Shown here: in pieces, positions 53,189 to 61,424 of the stretch
Numbering within the stretch: the stretch's first letter is position 1
Layout of the letters: every line of letters begins with the position of its first letter
Source of the DNA: GCA-2687025 sp964473525
Lineage (GTDB): Bacteria > Poribacteria > WGA-4E > GCA-2687025
DNA: 64,000 bases
NCBI GenBank assembly: GCA_964473525.1
Contig: CAYYPK010000019.1
Coordinates: 1-64,000 of the forward strand
Reading direction: 5' to 3'
Notes under the pieces: model-generated
What the model saw: the letters and a program-made list of their open reading frames with translations, nothing else
What the model was told of the DNA's origin: nothing
Database searches by the model: none
Position numbers and translations under genes: made by a program

Positions 53189-53944
53189 CTAGTGGGCCGC
53201 CTTGAGGCTGCCCCACGCCGTGGTCATCTTGCCGCGCGCCTCAACAGCGGCGGCGTTGTTCATGTCGCCCTCGACCTCGGTGTCCGAGAGCGGGTAGTTG
53301 TAGATGCGCAGTTCGTCTAGCGCGCCGTTGAGGAAGCGTCCTGTTCCGCCGCGGGCGCCGATGTACAGCGCGCCGTCGTTCGGAGTCAGCGTGCCGACGC
53401 ACGCCATCGAAGCGTCAAGCACGCCGTCGATGTATATCTTGATCTCGGCGGCGTCGAGCACGCCCGCGAGGTGGCGCCACCCAGTGTCCTGGATGCTCGC
53501 CCCTGAGTTGGTGTCGGCGCACGCCGCTGGCAGGTCCGCCGCCTGGAGGATCGTCCCGCCGTTATAGAGGGCGGCCAGGTTGTACTCCCCGGCTCCCCAG
53601 GCGGGGCCCTTCTCCATGGCGCTCTGAATGGCTTCCCCGCCAGGGTTCACCTTCGCCCAAGCGGTCAGCGTAAGCGGGCCCGTAAGGTCCAGGCTGGGGT
53701 CGTCGGGTACCTCGCCATGGGTGGCGCCGTCGAAGGCGAGCCCCTGTCCCTCGAACACCCCGTCTACCCACTGAGGGTTGCCAAAGAACGTCGCATCGTT
53801 GCCGAACTCAGACTGGTCGATGGCGGTGTTTCCTGAGTCGTCGTCGAACGACAGCCACAGAACCAGGTCATCCGCGGAAGCGTTCAGAGCGGAAAGGGCG
53901 AGCGCGCCGCCCAGAGCCAGAGCGGAAAGAGCGCGAATCTTCAT
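53189..53944 (-). CDS. Secreted LamG-domain protein with the shared C-terminal tail motif
   Basis: 251 aa from ATG 53944 with GAGGAGG upstream. Signal peptide to about NASA. A single LamG/concanavalin-like domain: LVLWLSFDDDSGNTAIDQSE, GLAFDGATHGEVPDDPSL, LTLTAWAKVNPGG, WRHLAGVLDAAEIKIYIDG, LYIGARGGTGRFLNGALDEL, RIYNYPLSDTEVEGDM. The tail AVEARGKMTTAWGSLKAAH matches the ends of the products at 9246 and 28272. Two Cys (AACADT, SMACVG) may pair. Probably binds carbohydrate at the cell surface or in the medium. Confidence 0.88.
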   Translation of the reverse strand: MKIRALSALALGGALALSALNASADDLVLWLSFDDDSGNTAIDQSEFGNDATFFGNPQWVDGVFEGQGLAFDGATHGEVPDDPSLDLTGPLTLTAWAKVNPGGEAIQSAMEKGPAWGAGEYNLAALYNGGTILQAADLPAACADTNSGASIQDTGWRHLAGVLDAAEIKIYIDGVLDASMACVGTLTPNDGALYIGARGGTGRFLNGALDELRIYNYPLSDTEVEGDMNNAAAVEARGKMTTAWGSLKAAH

Positions 53945-54113
53945 GTGGCGACCTCCTCGTTGCAGTTTCCGGGCCTCTACGGGCCAGCGGCGCAATTCTA
54001 GCAGGCGCCGGCCAGACCGTCAACACGGTCACAGGTCCGGTCAGTTGTGTGCTCGGGCGTCGGTCTGGGGTAGTATCGTCCCAGGCGACGGCGCTCTTCG
54101 TTGGGAGGGACGC

Positions 54114-54311
54114 ATGACAACCACGGCTCTGGCGGCCGCTGGCGTAGCGGTGCTGCTCCTGTTCGTGCTGCTGCGCATTCTGCGCGTTGGTTGCCGCCTC
54201 GTGGTGTGGGGGATCTGCTTCGTCGCCCTCGTGGTCGCCGCCGCGATCCTCTATTCCGTGCTCGATCAGATGGAAGTCCTCGATCAAGTCAACGAGCGTC
54301 TAGGTCGCTAG
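54114..54311 (+). CDS. Small two-helix membrane protein
   Basis: 65 aa, ATG 54114 with GGGAGGG just upstream. Residues 5-22 (ALAAAGVAVLLLFVLL) and 29-48 (LVVWGICFVALVVAAAIL) are hydrophobic, joined by a basic RILRVGCR turn; the end EVLDQVNERLGR is amphipathic. Its stop codon overlaps the GTG of the permease gene (TAGTG), so it could be a small partner of that transporter. No family recognised. Confidence 0.6.
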   Translation: MTTTALAAAGVAVLLLFVLLRILRVGCRLVVWGICFVALVVAAAILYSVLDQMEVLDQVNERLGR

Positions 54312-55171
54312 TGGCAGTGCAAGCCGCCCGCGTGGCGACTCATCGACGTAGGGTTCCCTGGCTCTCGCTACCCATGGGCGCGGTGTATCTGTTCCTGTAC
54401 GCCCCCATCGCGGTGCTGGTGGTGTTCTCGTTCAACGACTCGCAGTTCACCGCGCAGTGGGAAGGCGCCACGCTGCGTTGGTACGGGTCGCTGCTGGGCA
54501 ACCGAGATTGGCTGCGCACGGGGTGGAACAGCCTCGTGATCGCCGGCGTGTCGACGGCTCTGGCGGTGACGTTCGGAACGATGGCCGCCATGGCGTTGGA
54601 GCGGACCCGGTTCCGCGCCAAGCAAATGACCGTGACGGCCCTCTACCTACCCATCGTGGTCCCAGACCTGATCATGGGCATCGCGCTGGCGGTGTTCTAC
54701 GGGGCGATTGCGAGGGCAGCGTGGTCGGTGTTCGGCGTGCGCCTGCCTCTCGGCAAGGCGACGGTGGTGTTCGCTCACGTCGCGTTCAACATCTCGTTCG
54801 TGGCGGTAGTCGTGCGGGCGCGCTTTCGGGGCATCCCGGAGTCACTGGAGGAGGCGGCCCTGGACTTGGGAGCCACCAGGTGGCAGGCGTTCTGGCGCGT
54901 TCAGTTCCCGCTGTTGGCGCCGGGCATCTTCAGCGGCGGGTTGCTGGCGTTCACTAACTCCATCGACGACTTCGTAGTGACCTACTTCACCGCCGGCCCC
55001 GGCGCCACGACCCTGTCCCTGAAGATTTTCTCCACGCTACGCTTCGGAGTGACGCCCGAAGTGAACGCCATCTCCGCGTTGCTGCTTGCGAACTCGACGC
55101 TACTGGTGCTGCTGTCCATGGCGCTTGGCCAGCGGCACGCGACCGCAGAGAAGAGCCTCCCTGGCGTATAG
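54311..55171 (+). CDS. ABC transporter permease, PotC-like (spermidine/putrescine type)
   Basis: 286 aa. Binding-protein-dependent transport permease with six likely membrane segments. Opens PMGAVYLFLYAPIAVLVVFSF with NDSQFTAQWEGATLRWYGSL, typical of PotC. The EAA loop is SLEEAALDLGATRWQAFWRVQFPLLAPG (ATPase contact), and NSIDDFVVTYFTAGPGATTLSLKIF is characteristic of the PotC branch. GTG at 54311 has no ribosome site; the ATG at 54374 would remove the basic N terminus. The usual PotA, PotB and PotD genes are not in the window, so it is an orphan here. Confidence 0.85.
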   Translation: MAVQAARVATHRRRVPWLSLPMGAVYLFLYAPIAVLVVFSFNDSQFTAQWEGATLRWYGSLLGNRDWLRTGWNSLVIAGVSTALAVTFGTMAAMALERTRFRAKQMTVTALYLPIVVPDLIMGIALAVFYGAIARAAWSVFGVRLPLGKATVVFAHVAFNISFVAVVVRARFRGIPESLEEAALDLGATRWQAFWRVQFPLLAPGIFSGGLLAFTNSIDDFVVTYFTAGPGATTLSLKIFSTLRFGVTPEVNAISALLLANSTLLVLLSMALGQRHATAEKSLPGV

Positions 55172-55180
55172 CCACATCCA

Positions 55181-56002
55181 CTACTCGTCGTCCAGCCATG
55201 GGTGCGTGCCACCCGTCAGCGACGCCTCGACGAACGCCGCGCGCGTCTCGGGGTCGGGCACCGACTGGCCCCAGGCAATCGCTACGGCGACGACGACGGT
55301 CTTCCACGCCCGCAGTTCGTCTCGCGGTACCGGCGCCAGCTCTTGATACGTGCCGGCGTACGCCCTCCAGAACGCGCGCCACGCGGGCGTCGCCCCGAAG
55401 CCCGGCGCGCTTACCCAATACCGCGACAGCAGCCAGGAACGCGCGTGGCACGCAAGGCGGTTGCCTTGCAGCCCAGCCGCCCAGTCGATGATGGTCCAGC
55501 TGTCGCCCGCCCTGAGCACGTTCAGTGGGTGCAGGTCGTTGTGGCATATCGCGTTACCCACTGGCAGGGAGTAGAGCACCGCCACTACGGCGTCCTGCGT
55601 CCGTTCGTCGAGAGCGCGCGCGCCGGCGATGCTCTGCGCCAGCACCCAGCGTAGTCCGTGTAGCTCCTGCCCGTCGCAGGCGTGCATTCGTGCCTGTAGC
55701 TCCGCGAGCGCCCGCCCACTCGCCTCGGCGTCATCGGGGTTCTCTTCGACGTGTTGCTGCATTGTGATGCCGCCCACGCGGTCGAAGATGATGGCGTCGC
55801 GGTCGTCGACTTCTATGAGACCGTCGCTCAGGACGCGCGGCGTTGGGAGTCCGGCGTCGGCGGCCACTCGGGCGGCCAGGGCCTCGTTCTCCTGATGCGG
55901 CGCTCGTTGGCGGAACAGCTTCAGGACGCGGCCGTCGCCGTAGGCGTGGACGTCCGCCGTGGCTCCAGAGCCGGAGATCAGCGTGGATTCGTCGAGGCGC
56001 AC
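55181..56002 (-). CDS. Aminoglycoside phosphotransferase (APH)-family kinase
   Basis: 273 aa from GTG 56002, chosen for GGAGAG upstream (a TTG at 56047 is longer). Kinase fold: GSGATADVHAYGDGRVLKLF (glycine loop and Lys), CHNDLHPLN (H154-N155-D156 with N161, catalytic loop) and WTIIDWAAGLQGN (D173, metal-binding, the DxD equivalent). Members phosphorylate antibiotics, choline or sugars. Substrate unknown; resistance to an aminoglycoside is possible but not shown. Convergent with the permease gene. Confidence 0.82.
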   Translation of the reverse strand: MRLDESTLISGSGATADVHAYGDGRVLKLFRQRAPHQENEALAARVAADAGLPTPRVLSDGLIEVDDRDAIIFDRVGGITMQQHVEENPDDAEASGRALAELQARMHACDGQELHGLRWVLAQSIAGARALDERTQDAVVAVLYSLPVGNAICHNDLHPLNVLRAGDSWTIIDWAAGLQGNRLACHARSWLLSRYWVSAPGFGATPAWRAFWRAYAGTYQELAPVPRDELRAWKTVVVAVAIAWGQSVPDPETRAAFVEASLTGGTHPWLDDE

Positions 56003-56276
56003 TGGCTCTCTCCAAGGGGAGTGCAGAGGGGCCGCCTGCGGAGCCAACGCTGTTCAGCATACAGACGACGGCTCGCGCTGAGCAACACGTCGGATCGAAC
56101 CATGGTGGATGCGACGACCGAGGAGCGTAGTATTCTGGGCGGAGCGCCGCAGCTCTTGCCTGGATGCCGACCACGACGGCGACAGCGCGTGCATCCGCCG
56201 AGTGTGCTATAGCGACCGAGGAACGCGCCGGCAGCAGCTTCCGCTGCGACCCACGCTATTTTCAGGAGCTTCCCTA

Positions 56277-56648
56277 CTGAGACCCAGAGCGATCGACTTC
56301 GTAGTCTACGGCGTCTCTGACCTTGATGCGTCTGTCGTCTTCTACCGGGACGCCCTTGGTTTCCCGCTTGACGGCTGGACGGGTCGAGGGAACTGGTGCG
56401 AGATCCCTATCGCACCCCTGACTCTGTGCCTTACCACGGCGCATCGCTATGCCGCGCCGGGAGCAACCGGCGCGACGGTAGGGATTGCCGTGGACGACGT
56501 GGATGCCTGCGCGGAGGAGCTACGCGCGAAGGGCGTGACCGTGGTAGTCGAGCCGTTCGAGGCCGGAAGCTGTCGCATGGCGCAGATCGCGGATCCTGAC
56601 GGCAACCGTCTGTGGCTGCATCGGCGCGCCGACGGCACGTTTGGCTGA
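56277..56648 (+). CDS. VOC/glyoxalase-family protein with probable CTG start
   Basis: 123 aa if started at CTG 56277, with AGGAG eight bases upstream; no ATG or GTG lies near the conserved start. Glyoxalase/bleomycin-resistance fold: AIDFVVYGVSDLDASVVFYRD, ALGFPLDGW, then VGIAVDDVDACAEELRAKGV and FEAGSCRMAQIADPDGNRLWL. Metal-dependent dioxygenase or lyase fold; substrate unknown. It is followed nine bases later by the esterase gene. A second VOC gene of similar form lies at 57428 on the other strand. Confidence 0.75.
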   Translation: MRPRAIDFVVYGVSDLDASVVFYRDALGFPLDGWTGRGNWCEIPIAPLTLCLTTAHRYAAPGATGATVGIAVDDVDACAEELRAKGVTVVVEPFEAGSCRMAQIADPDGNRLWLHRRADGTFG

Positions 56649-56656
56649 GAGGTCGT

Positions 56657-57352
56657 ATGCCCAACCAGTCGCCCCAGACATTCAGCGCGACGATCGCTCA
56701 GGTCGTTCGGTTCGACTACCTGCTCCACCTGCCTCGCGACTATCGGGAGGACACCGATGCTCGGTGGCCGCTGATCCTCTTCCTGCATGGGTCCGGCGAA
56801 GGCGGCCACGACCTGGACCTCGTCAAGACGCATGGCGTCCCAAAGGTCGTCGAGTCGATGGACGACTTCCCCTTTGTCGTGGTTTCGCCTCAATGCCCGG
56901 CTGACAGCTTCTGGGTCGGATACTCCGCACATCACACCAACGAGCTGGTCGGCCTCAAGGCGCTGCTCGACAGCGTGTTGACGACGTATGCCGTGGACCC
57001 AAGCCGCGTATACCTGACCGGCCTCAGCCTAGGCGGCGTCGCTACATGGGCGCTCGCCGCTCGACACCCGGAGATGTTCGCTGCTATCGCCCCGGTCTGT
57101 GGCAGCGGCCACCCACTGATGCGGTACAGCCTGCAAGACACGCCCGCGTGGGTGTTCCACGGCGCGAAGGACGCCGTGGTCCCGCCGGAGCGCGCCGAGG
57201 AAATGGTCGAGGCGTTGCGAGACGTGGGCGCCAGCCCTCGGTTCACGCTGTATAAGCATCTCGAACACGACTGCTGGACGGAGACGTACGCGAATCCCGA
57301 GCTGTACGCGTGGTTCCTGTCGCACGTCCGCACTCCAGGGCGACGAGTGTGA
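56657..57352 (+). CDS. Alpha/beta hydrolase (carboxylesterase / phospholipase-like)
   Basis: 231 aa with GAGAGG upstream of ATG 56657. Ser nucleophile GLSLGG (S124), acid residue D172 in VFHGAKDAVVPPE, His about 204 in HLEHDCW; oxyanion region LFLHGSGEGGHDLDL. Resembles the COG4099/Esterase PHB depolymerase-like predicted peptidases without a signal peptide. Could act on a small ester. Together with the two neighbouring VOC genes it may form a small detoxification or degradation group. Confidence 0.85.
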   Translation: MPNQSPQTFSATIAQVVRFDYLLHLPRDYREDTDARWPLILFLHGSGEGGHDLDLVKTHGVPKVVESMDDFPFVVVSPQCPADSFWVGYSAHHTNELVGLKALLDSVLTTYAVDPSRVYLTGLSLGGVATWALAARHPEMFAAIAPVCGSGHPLMRYSLQDTPAWVFHGAKDAVVPPERAEEMVEALRDVGASPRFTLYKHLEHDCWTETYANPELYAWFLSHVRTPGRRV

Positions 57353-57427
57353 CCACCGGCCGAGTCTCGCCGCCGTCGTCTAGCGATGTACAGGCCCAGC
57401 AAGACGCGCCAACTCCGAGGCTCGACC

Positions 57428-57796
57428 CTACAGACCATCTTTACTTCGGTGCAGAATGACCCGGTTCCCGTCTGGATCTTTAACGATCGCAAGGCGGCAG
57501 ACCGGGGTCCCCTCCAGCGGCCACCACACCGACCCGCCCTTCCTCTCCAGGTCGTCGACTGCTGCCTCCACACTGTTCGCCGCCAGGGCCACGCAGCCGT
57601 ACCCGGGCACGCCATCGGTGAACCCTTCGCCAGGCCCGTTCAGCACGAGGGAGCCCGGGTTCAGGTCGAACTCCGCCCATGTGTCTTCCAGGATCAGCCG
57701 CTCAAATGACAGACCCAGCACGTCCCTGTAGAACTGGATCGCGTTGTGCATGTCGCTGACGACGAACAGAACGTAGTCGATCCCTCCGGCTTCCAT
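57428..57796 (-). CDS. VOC/glyoxalase-family protein
   Basis: 122 aa from ATG 57796, with GGGAGGA nine bases upstream. DYVLFVVSDMHNAIQFYRDVLGLSF, SLVLNGPGEGFTDG, VALAANSVEAAVDDLERKGG and CRLAIVKDPDGNRVILHRS give a complete one-domain glyoxalase fold. The product resembles the VOC protein at 56277. Substrate unknown. It is divergent from the barrel gene at 58073 across 276 bases in which no other gene is seen. Confidence 0.88.
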   Translation of the reverse strand: MEAGGIDYVLFVVSDMHNAIQFYRDVLGLSFERLILEDTWAEFDLNPGSLVLNGPGEGFTDGVPGYGCVALAANSVEAAVDDLERKGGSVWWPLEGTPVCRLAIVKDPDGNRVILHRSKDGL

Positions 57797-58072
57797 CCGT
57801 GGTATCCTCCCTTCGCAGTTTCGGAACTCGGCCGGGCCGGATGCTGTTCGGCATGTCAGACGATCCGGCTCGCCGGGCTGCAGGCGTCCGCGACCGTGGA
57901 GCAACGCTAACGCCAGCCATGCGCCGACGCGCCGCGCCGCCTCTGCCGCGCCGTGCGGCTACTACCTATGGAGAACGTCGGGCCGCTGGTCGAGCGCGTG
58001 TCGCGCGAATATAGCACGTCGAGCCGTTCCCGGCGGCATGTGCATGCAAGTGAGACTGGACGGAGGAAACGC

Positions 58073-59188
58073 ATGACCGCGATTCGCCCGAGTTCCCCGA
58101 CCCTCGCCGCGGCGCTGTGCCTTGGCCTCACGGCTCTGTATGCGGCTCCTAGCGCCGGCGCGGAAGGGACCACAGGTCCGGGCGAGACGGCGTCATCCGA
58201 CGTGCTGCCCATCGTCATGTACGACACCGACGTCGGCGTGGGGTATGGCGCGAAGCTGTTCCTCTTGAACCACCTGAAGCGTGGCGAGTCTCTGGACACG
58301 GTGGTCTTCAACAGCACGAAGGGCCAGCGGTGGGCGCGCGTACAGTTCTCGGCGCCGGACTTCGAGCGCCGGCAGGGAGAGGCGCACCCCCTGTCCCTGG
58401 ACATCTACGCCGACTACGACGCCCGGATAAGGGCGAGCTTCTTCGGCGTCGGCAGCGATGCGGAGAAGGTCGACCAGGAGACGTATCGCCGAGAGGCGTT
58501 GGACTTGCGGGCGACGATCGGGCGGGGCATCTCGCCGCCCCTCGTCGGGCAGGTCGGGGTCCGCTATCGCAGCGTTGGGCACTCCGAGTTCGAGGAGGAC
58601 GGATCGCTCCGCTCGCTTCCGCCTGTTCTGAACAGCGGCCGCGCCGCTTGGGTGTCCGTGTACGCCATCGCCCGCCACGACACACGCAACAGCTTCGTGA
58701 ACCCCACCGAAGGCGTCGTGCTCACCGGCGAGGCGGAACTCGCCCCAGGCGCGCTTGCCAACGCCCCCGGGTTGATGCGAGTCGCGGGGTGGTCCCGGCT
58801 CTACCTACCCGTGCTTGGCGGCCGCCTGACGCTAGCCGGTCGGGCTGGCATGGAAGGGGTGGCCGGCGATGACCTCCCGGTGCAGGCGCTGCTGCCGGTC
58901 GGTGGGGGAGGAACGGTTCGCGGCCTTTCGCAGGATCGCTACCTCGACCGCCTGCGCGCGCTTGTGAACGTCGAGGCGCGCTTTCCGCTCTATCGCCGAC
59001 TGGGTGGGATCGTGGGAGTGGACGCCGGCTCCGTCTGGGCCTCCGTTGAGGACGCTTCGTTACGTGGCTGGCACACGAGCCCCGCAGTCGGACTTCGGTA
59101 CTACCTGGACACGTTCGTCGCCCGCCTGGATGTCGGCCTCGGCAGAGAGACGACGGGCGTCTACTTCAACTTCGGTCAGGTGTTCTGA
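58073..59188 (+). CDS. Omp85/BamA-type surface-antigen barrel protein without POTRA
   Basis: 371 aa, ATG 58073 with GGAGGAAAC upstream. Signal peptide to about SAGA. The rest is a barrel: opening YDTDVGVGYGAKLFLL, RHDTRNSFVNPTEGVVLTG (the RDxRNxxxxPxxG signature of surface antigens), GGGGTVRGLSQDRYLDR (equivalent of VRGF/Y), VNVEARFPLYRRLGGIVGVD and the C-terminal aromatic VYFNFGQVF. No POTRA repeats precede it, so it resembles the short patatin/TamA-like or PF01103-only members. Role unknown, probably an outer-membrane channel or assembly factor. Confidence 0.85.
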   Translation: MTAIRPSSPTLAAALCLGLTALYAAPSAGAEGTTGPGETASSDVLPIVMYDTDVGVGYGAKLFLLNHLKRGESLDTVVFNSTKGQRWARVQFSAPDFERRQGEAHPLSLDIYADYDARIRASFFGVGSDAEKVDQETYRREALDLRATIGRGISPPLVGQVGVRYRSVGHSEFEEDGSLRSLPPVLNSGRAAWVSVYAIARHDTRNSFVNPTEGVVLTGEAELAPGALANAPGLMRVAGWSRLYLPVLGGRLTLAGRAGMEGVAGDDLPVQALLPVGGGGTVRGLSQDRYLDRLRALVNVEARFPLYRRLGGIVGVDAGSVWASVEDASLRGWHTSPAVGLRYYLDTFVARLDVGLGRETTGVYFNFGQVF

Positions 59189-59210
59189 GCGGCTGGCCGG
59201 ATGCTCGCCG

Positions 59211-59280
59211 CTGCGCGCCGAGCCCCTGTCGTATGCTCGGATACAGGCCGCGCCGCCGAGAGCGATCAGAGCCGACATCG
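59211..59280 (+). repeat. Imperfect direct repeat, copy A
   Basis: Shares long blocks with 61344-61424: CTGYGCGCCGAGCCCC, TGTCGTATRCTCGGAYACA, GCCRCGCCGCCG and AGAGCGAT-AG-CCGACAT (Y and R mark differences; copy B has a 4-base and an about 9-base insertion). Copy A begins 22 bases after the Omp85 gene. Where copy B has the ATG of the gene at 61411/61423, copy A has ATC. The two copies bracket the TIR-like gene. Confidence 0.7.
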
Positions 59281-59333
59281 GGGACAACGCGCCGCGTCAC
59301 GCGGTCCTAGCTGACCCGCCTGGCCGCGGGCAG

Positions 59334-59640
59334 TCAGCCCTGGAACGCCTCGACGAAGGTCGCGCGGGTGGGCCGCAGGGCGAGGGCTCAGGCACAGGGA
59401 ACTTCTGGCCCACGACATCTGCCGGTAGCACGTGGACGCCCCGCAGTGGGTGTTCCACTCGCACGCATGCGCCGTGGCCCGAAGCCAAGAATCCGTCCTG
59501 GTTCGGCCAGGCGCACCGGATGTTCCTCCAGCACTCCGTCGCCCACCGTGCGCCGTCGGCGACCATGGCGAACGGACTGTGTGTCGAGTACGACGCCCTA
59601 CGTGGCGGCCAACAGCCGGCCGACGATGCGCCATGCACCG
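59334..59640 (-). pseudogene. Possible gene remnant upstream of the TIR-like gene
   Basis: On the minus strand, MVADGARWATECWRNIRCAW continues as NQDGFLASGHGACVRVEHPL and RGVHVLPADVVGQKF in one frame, then ATFVEAFQG and a stop in another, which reads like the 3' end of a protein broken by a frameshift. No ribosome site or family recognised. It may equally be chance in GC-rich DNA. Confidence 0.25.
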
Positions 59641-59704
59641 GTGTGCTGTATGATTTAGAAAGGTTTCATCGTGGCGCCCGCCATGGCGGAGAGGCAAGAC
59701 CCGC

Positions 59705-61276
59705 GTGGGCATACTGGCAGAGAGCACGATCCGGTACTTGGCTGGCGTGATCACCGGCGATGGTGCCCCGTCGCCATCCCGCAAGCTGCGAGACATAGAG
59801 AGCTTCTTCGTTGCCCTCGGTGTACCGCTGAACCTCGGCAGGAGTGGCAGCCGCGGCCCGCTGACGGTCGAGATACTTGAGGCCCTGAATGAGGCGAACA
59901 CGAACGAGGCGCTGAAGCGGGTCGTCCAAGCGAGTGTGGACCCGCGACATTACCTGCCCGAGTTGCTCGACCCGGAATCCGACAAGGAAATTGATGCGGC
60001 AGCCGTCCTGCAGACGTTGGACGGGTGTCTCGGGTACGACGGGTACCGGCTCGTCCCGCAGCATGGCGGCTACGGAATGGTCCTGGCGCAACGTTCGGTA
60101 CCGCCAAGCGAAGGGCTACACGATGGCGACGACGATCTCTCAGATCCCGGCATTACACCTGAGCCTCATACAGTCTTCGTCGTCCATGGAAGGAACACCA
60201 ACGCACGGGACGCAATGTACGAATTCCTAGGCGCGGTCGGTCTCAACGCCTTGGATTGGGAGCAGGCGCTGAACCTCGTGCCGGAGCCGAATCCGTATGT
60301 GGGCGATGTGCTGGACGCCGCCCTCGCCCGGGCGCAGGCGATCGTCGTACTGCTGACGCCTGATGATGACGCGCAGTTGCGTTTCGAATACTTGGAGGCG
60401 CACGACGAAGGTCGCGAACGCAACCTGACCGGCCAGCCACGCCCTAACGTCCTCTTCGAGGCTGGTATGGCCATGGCGCTAATGCGGAAGCGCACCGTGT
60501 TGGTAGCATTTCCTGGCTTCCTGCCGTTCTCCGACATTGACGGCAGGCACATCCTGCGGGCAGCAGAGACGTCCGCGTTCCGCGAGCAGATGGTGAACCG
60601 CCTGAAGCGGGCGGGCTGCCCGGTCGACGAAGCGGCAGGGGATTGGCAGGCAGCTGGCGACTTCTCCGGAGGCGAGCAGCCATCCCACGCTGTAGACCGC
60701 GCGGAGCCGCAGGACGCGGCCCTGGCTGACCAGCTTACCGACGATGTCGCAAGACAGACTATCGAGTGGGTAGCGGCACGCGACGCCAGGCCTGCCGCCA
60801 CCGCAGCGGGCGAGGCAGTTCTCAAGGCCCTCATTGGGCATGCCACCGAAGCTGCGAAGGACTGTCACGGGCGTCCTCTTGAGAAGCTCCTCTTGCAGGC
60901 GGCTAAGGAGGGAGCGCGGATCCCGCACGCTCGGCACCCGCGGTTTTGGGAGCTGGGCGATGCGTTCTTCGTATGGTTACACCACATCGCAGCGCACTAC
61001 TCTGGCTCCGGGGCCGTGGGATTGCTCCCCACCATCCACTACGTCCGCTTCGTGCAGGCCGCATTCCTGGGAAGCGGCGAGATACGCACGCATGCGGACT
61101 ACGGTGGCGAATGGGTGCAATCCGGCGCTCGCCTGTATGACGAAACGGCCAAGGACCGAGTGCAAGGGACGAAGCTGCTGGACGACCTCGTGGGGCTTGG
61201 GCATGTGCGGAGCGAGGGCGGCACCGTATTCGCGCTGACGACCCTCGCCGACGAGCTATTCAAGCCGATCACCTAG
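59705..61276 (+). CDS. TIR-like (PF10137-type) NADase-domain protein, candidate defence effector
   Basis: 523 aa from GTG 59705 with GGAGAGG about nine bases upstream and a TATGAT -10-like box at 59649. Residues about 1-140 are a helical N-terminal domain. The TIR-like domain starts near 156 with TVFVVHGRNTNARDAMYEFL, continues GLNALDWEQAL and AIVVLLTPDDDAQLRFEYLE, and has PNVLFEAGMAMALMRKRTVL with the likely catalytic Glu near 251. The remaining 190 residues are helical, ending with a possible winged-helix (LLDDLVGLGHVRSEGGTVFA). PF10137 domains act as NAD+-cleaving effectors in CBASS/abortive-infection systems. No cyclase, STING or Argonaute gene is adjacent, so this would be stand-alone. 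It sits between the two direct repeats. Confidence 0.75.
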   Translation: MGILAESTIRYLAGVITGDGAPSPSRKLRDIESFFVALGVPLNLGRSGSRGPLTVEILEALNEANTNEALKRVVQASVDPRHYLPELLDPESDKEIDAAAVLQTLDGCLGYDGYRLVPQHGGYGMVLAQRSVPPSEGLHDGDDDLSDPGITPEPHTVFVVHGRNTNARDAMYEFLGAVGLNALDWEQALNLVPEPNPYVGDVLDAALARAQAIVVLLTPDDDAQLRFEYLEAHDEGRERNLTGQPRPNVLFEAGMAMALMRKRTVLVAFPGFLPFSDIDGRHILRAAETSAFREQMVNRLKRAGCPVDEAAGDWQAAGDFSGGEQPSHAVDRAEPQDAALADQLTDDVARQTIEWVAARDARPAATAAGEAVLKALIGHATEAAKDCHGRPLEKLLLQAAKEGARIPHARHPRFWELGDAFFVWLHHIAAHYSGSGAVGLLPTIHYVRFVQAAFLGSGEIRTHADYGGEWVQSGARLYDETAKDRVQGTKLLDDLVGLGHVRSEGGTVFALTTLADELFKPIT

Positions 61277-61343
61277 CGATCGTTCTCCGTGGTCGCTGTC
61301 GACCAGACTCCCCGGGACCTACCACACAAGCCGCGCGGTGTCT

Positions 61344-61424
61344 CTGTGCGCCGAGCCCCCACCTGTCGTATACTCGGACACAAGCCACGCCGCCGCGACC
61401 GACGAGAGCGATGAGGACCGACAT
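61344..61424 (+). repeat. Imperfect direct repeat, copy B, with promoter-like -10
   Basis: Counterpart of 59211-59280. Contains TATACT at 61369-61374 and probably the promoter and translation-start region of the gene at 61423. It begins 68 bases after the TIR-like gene. Confidence 0.7.

Noticed and set aside
55181..56002. Confirmed aminoglycoside-resistance gene
   Set aside because: Only the general APH fold is evident; many relatives act on choline, sugars or other substrates.
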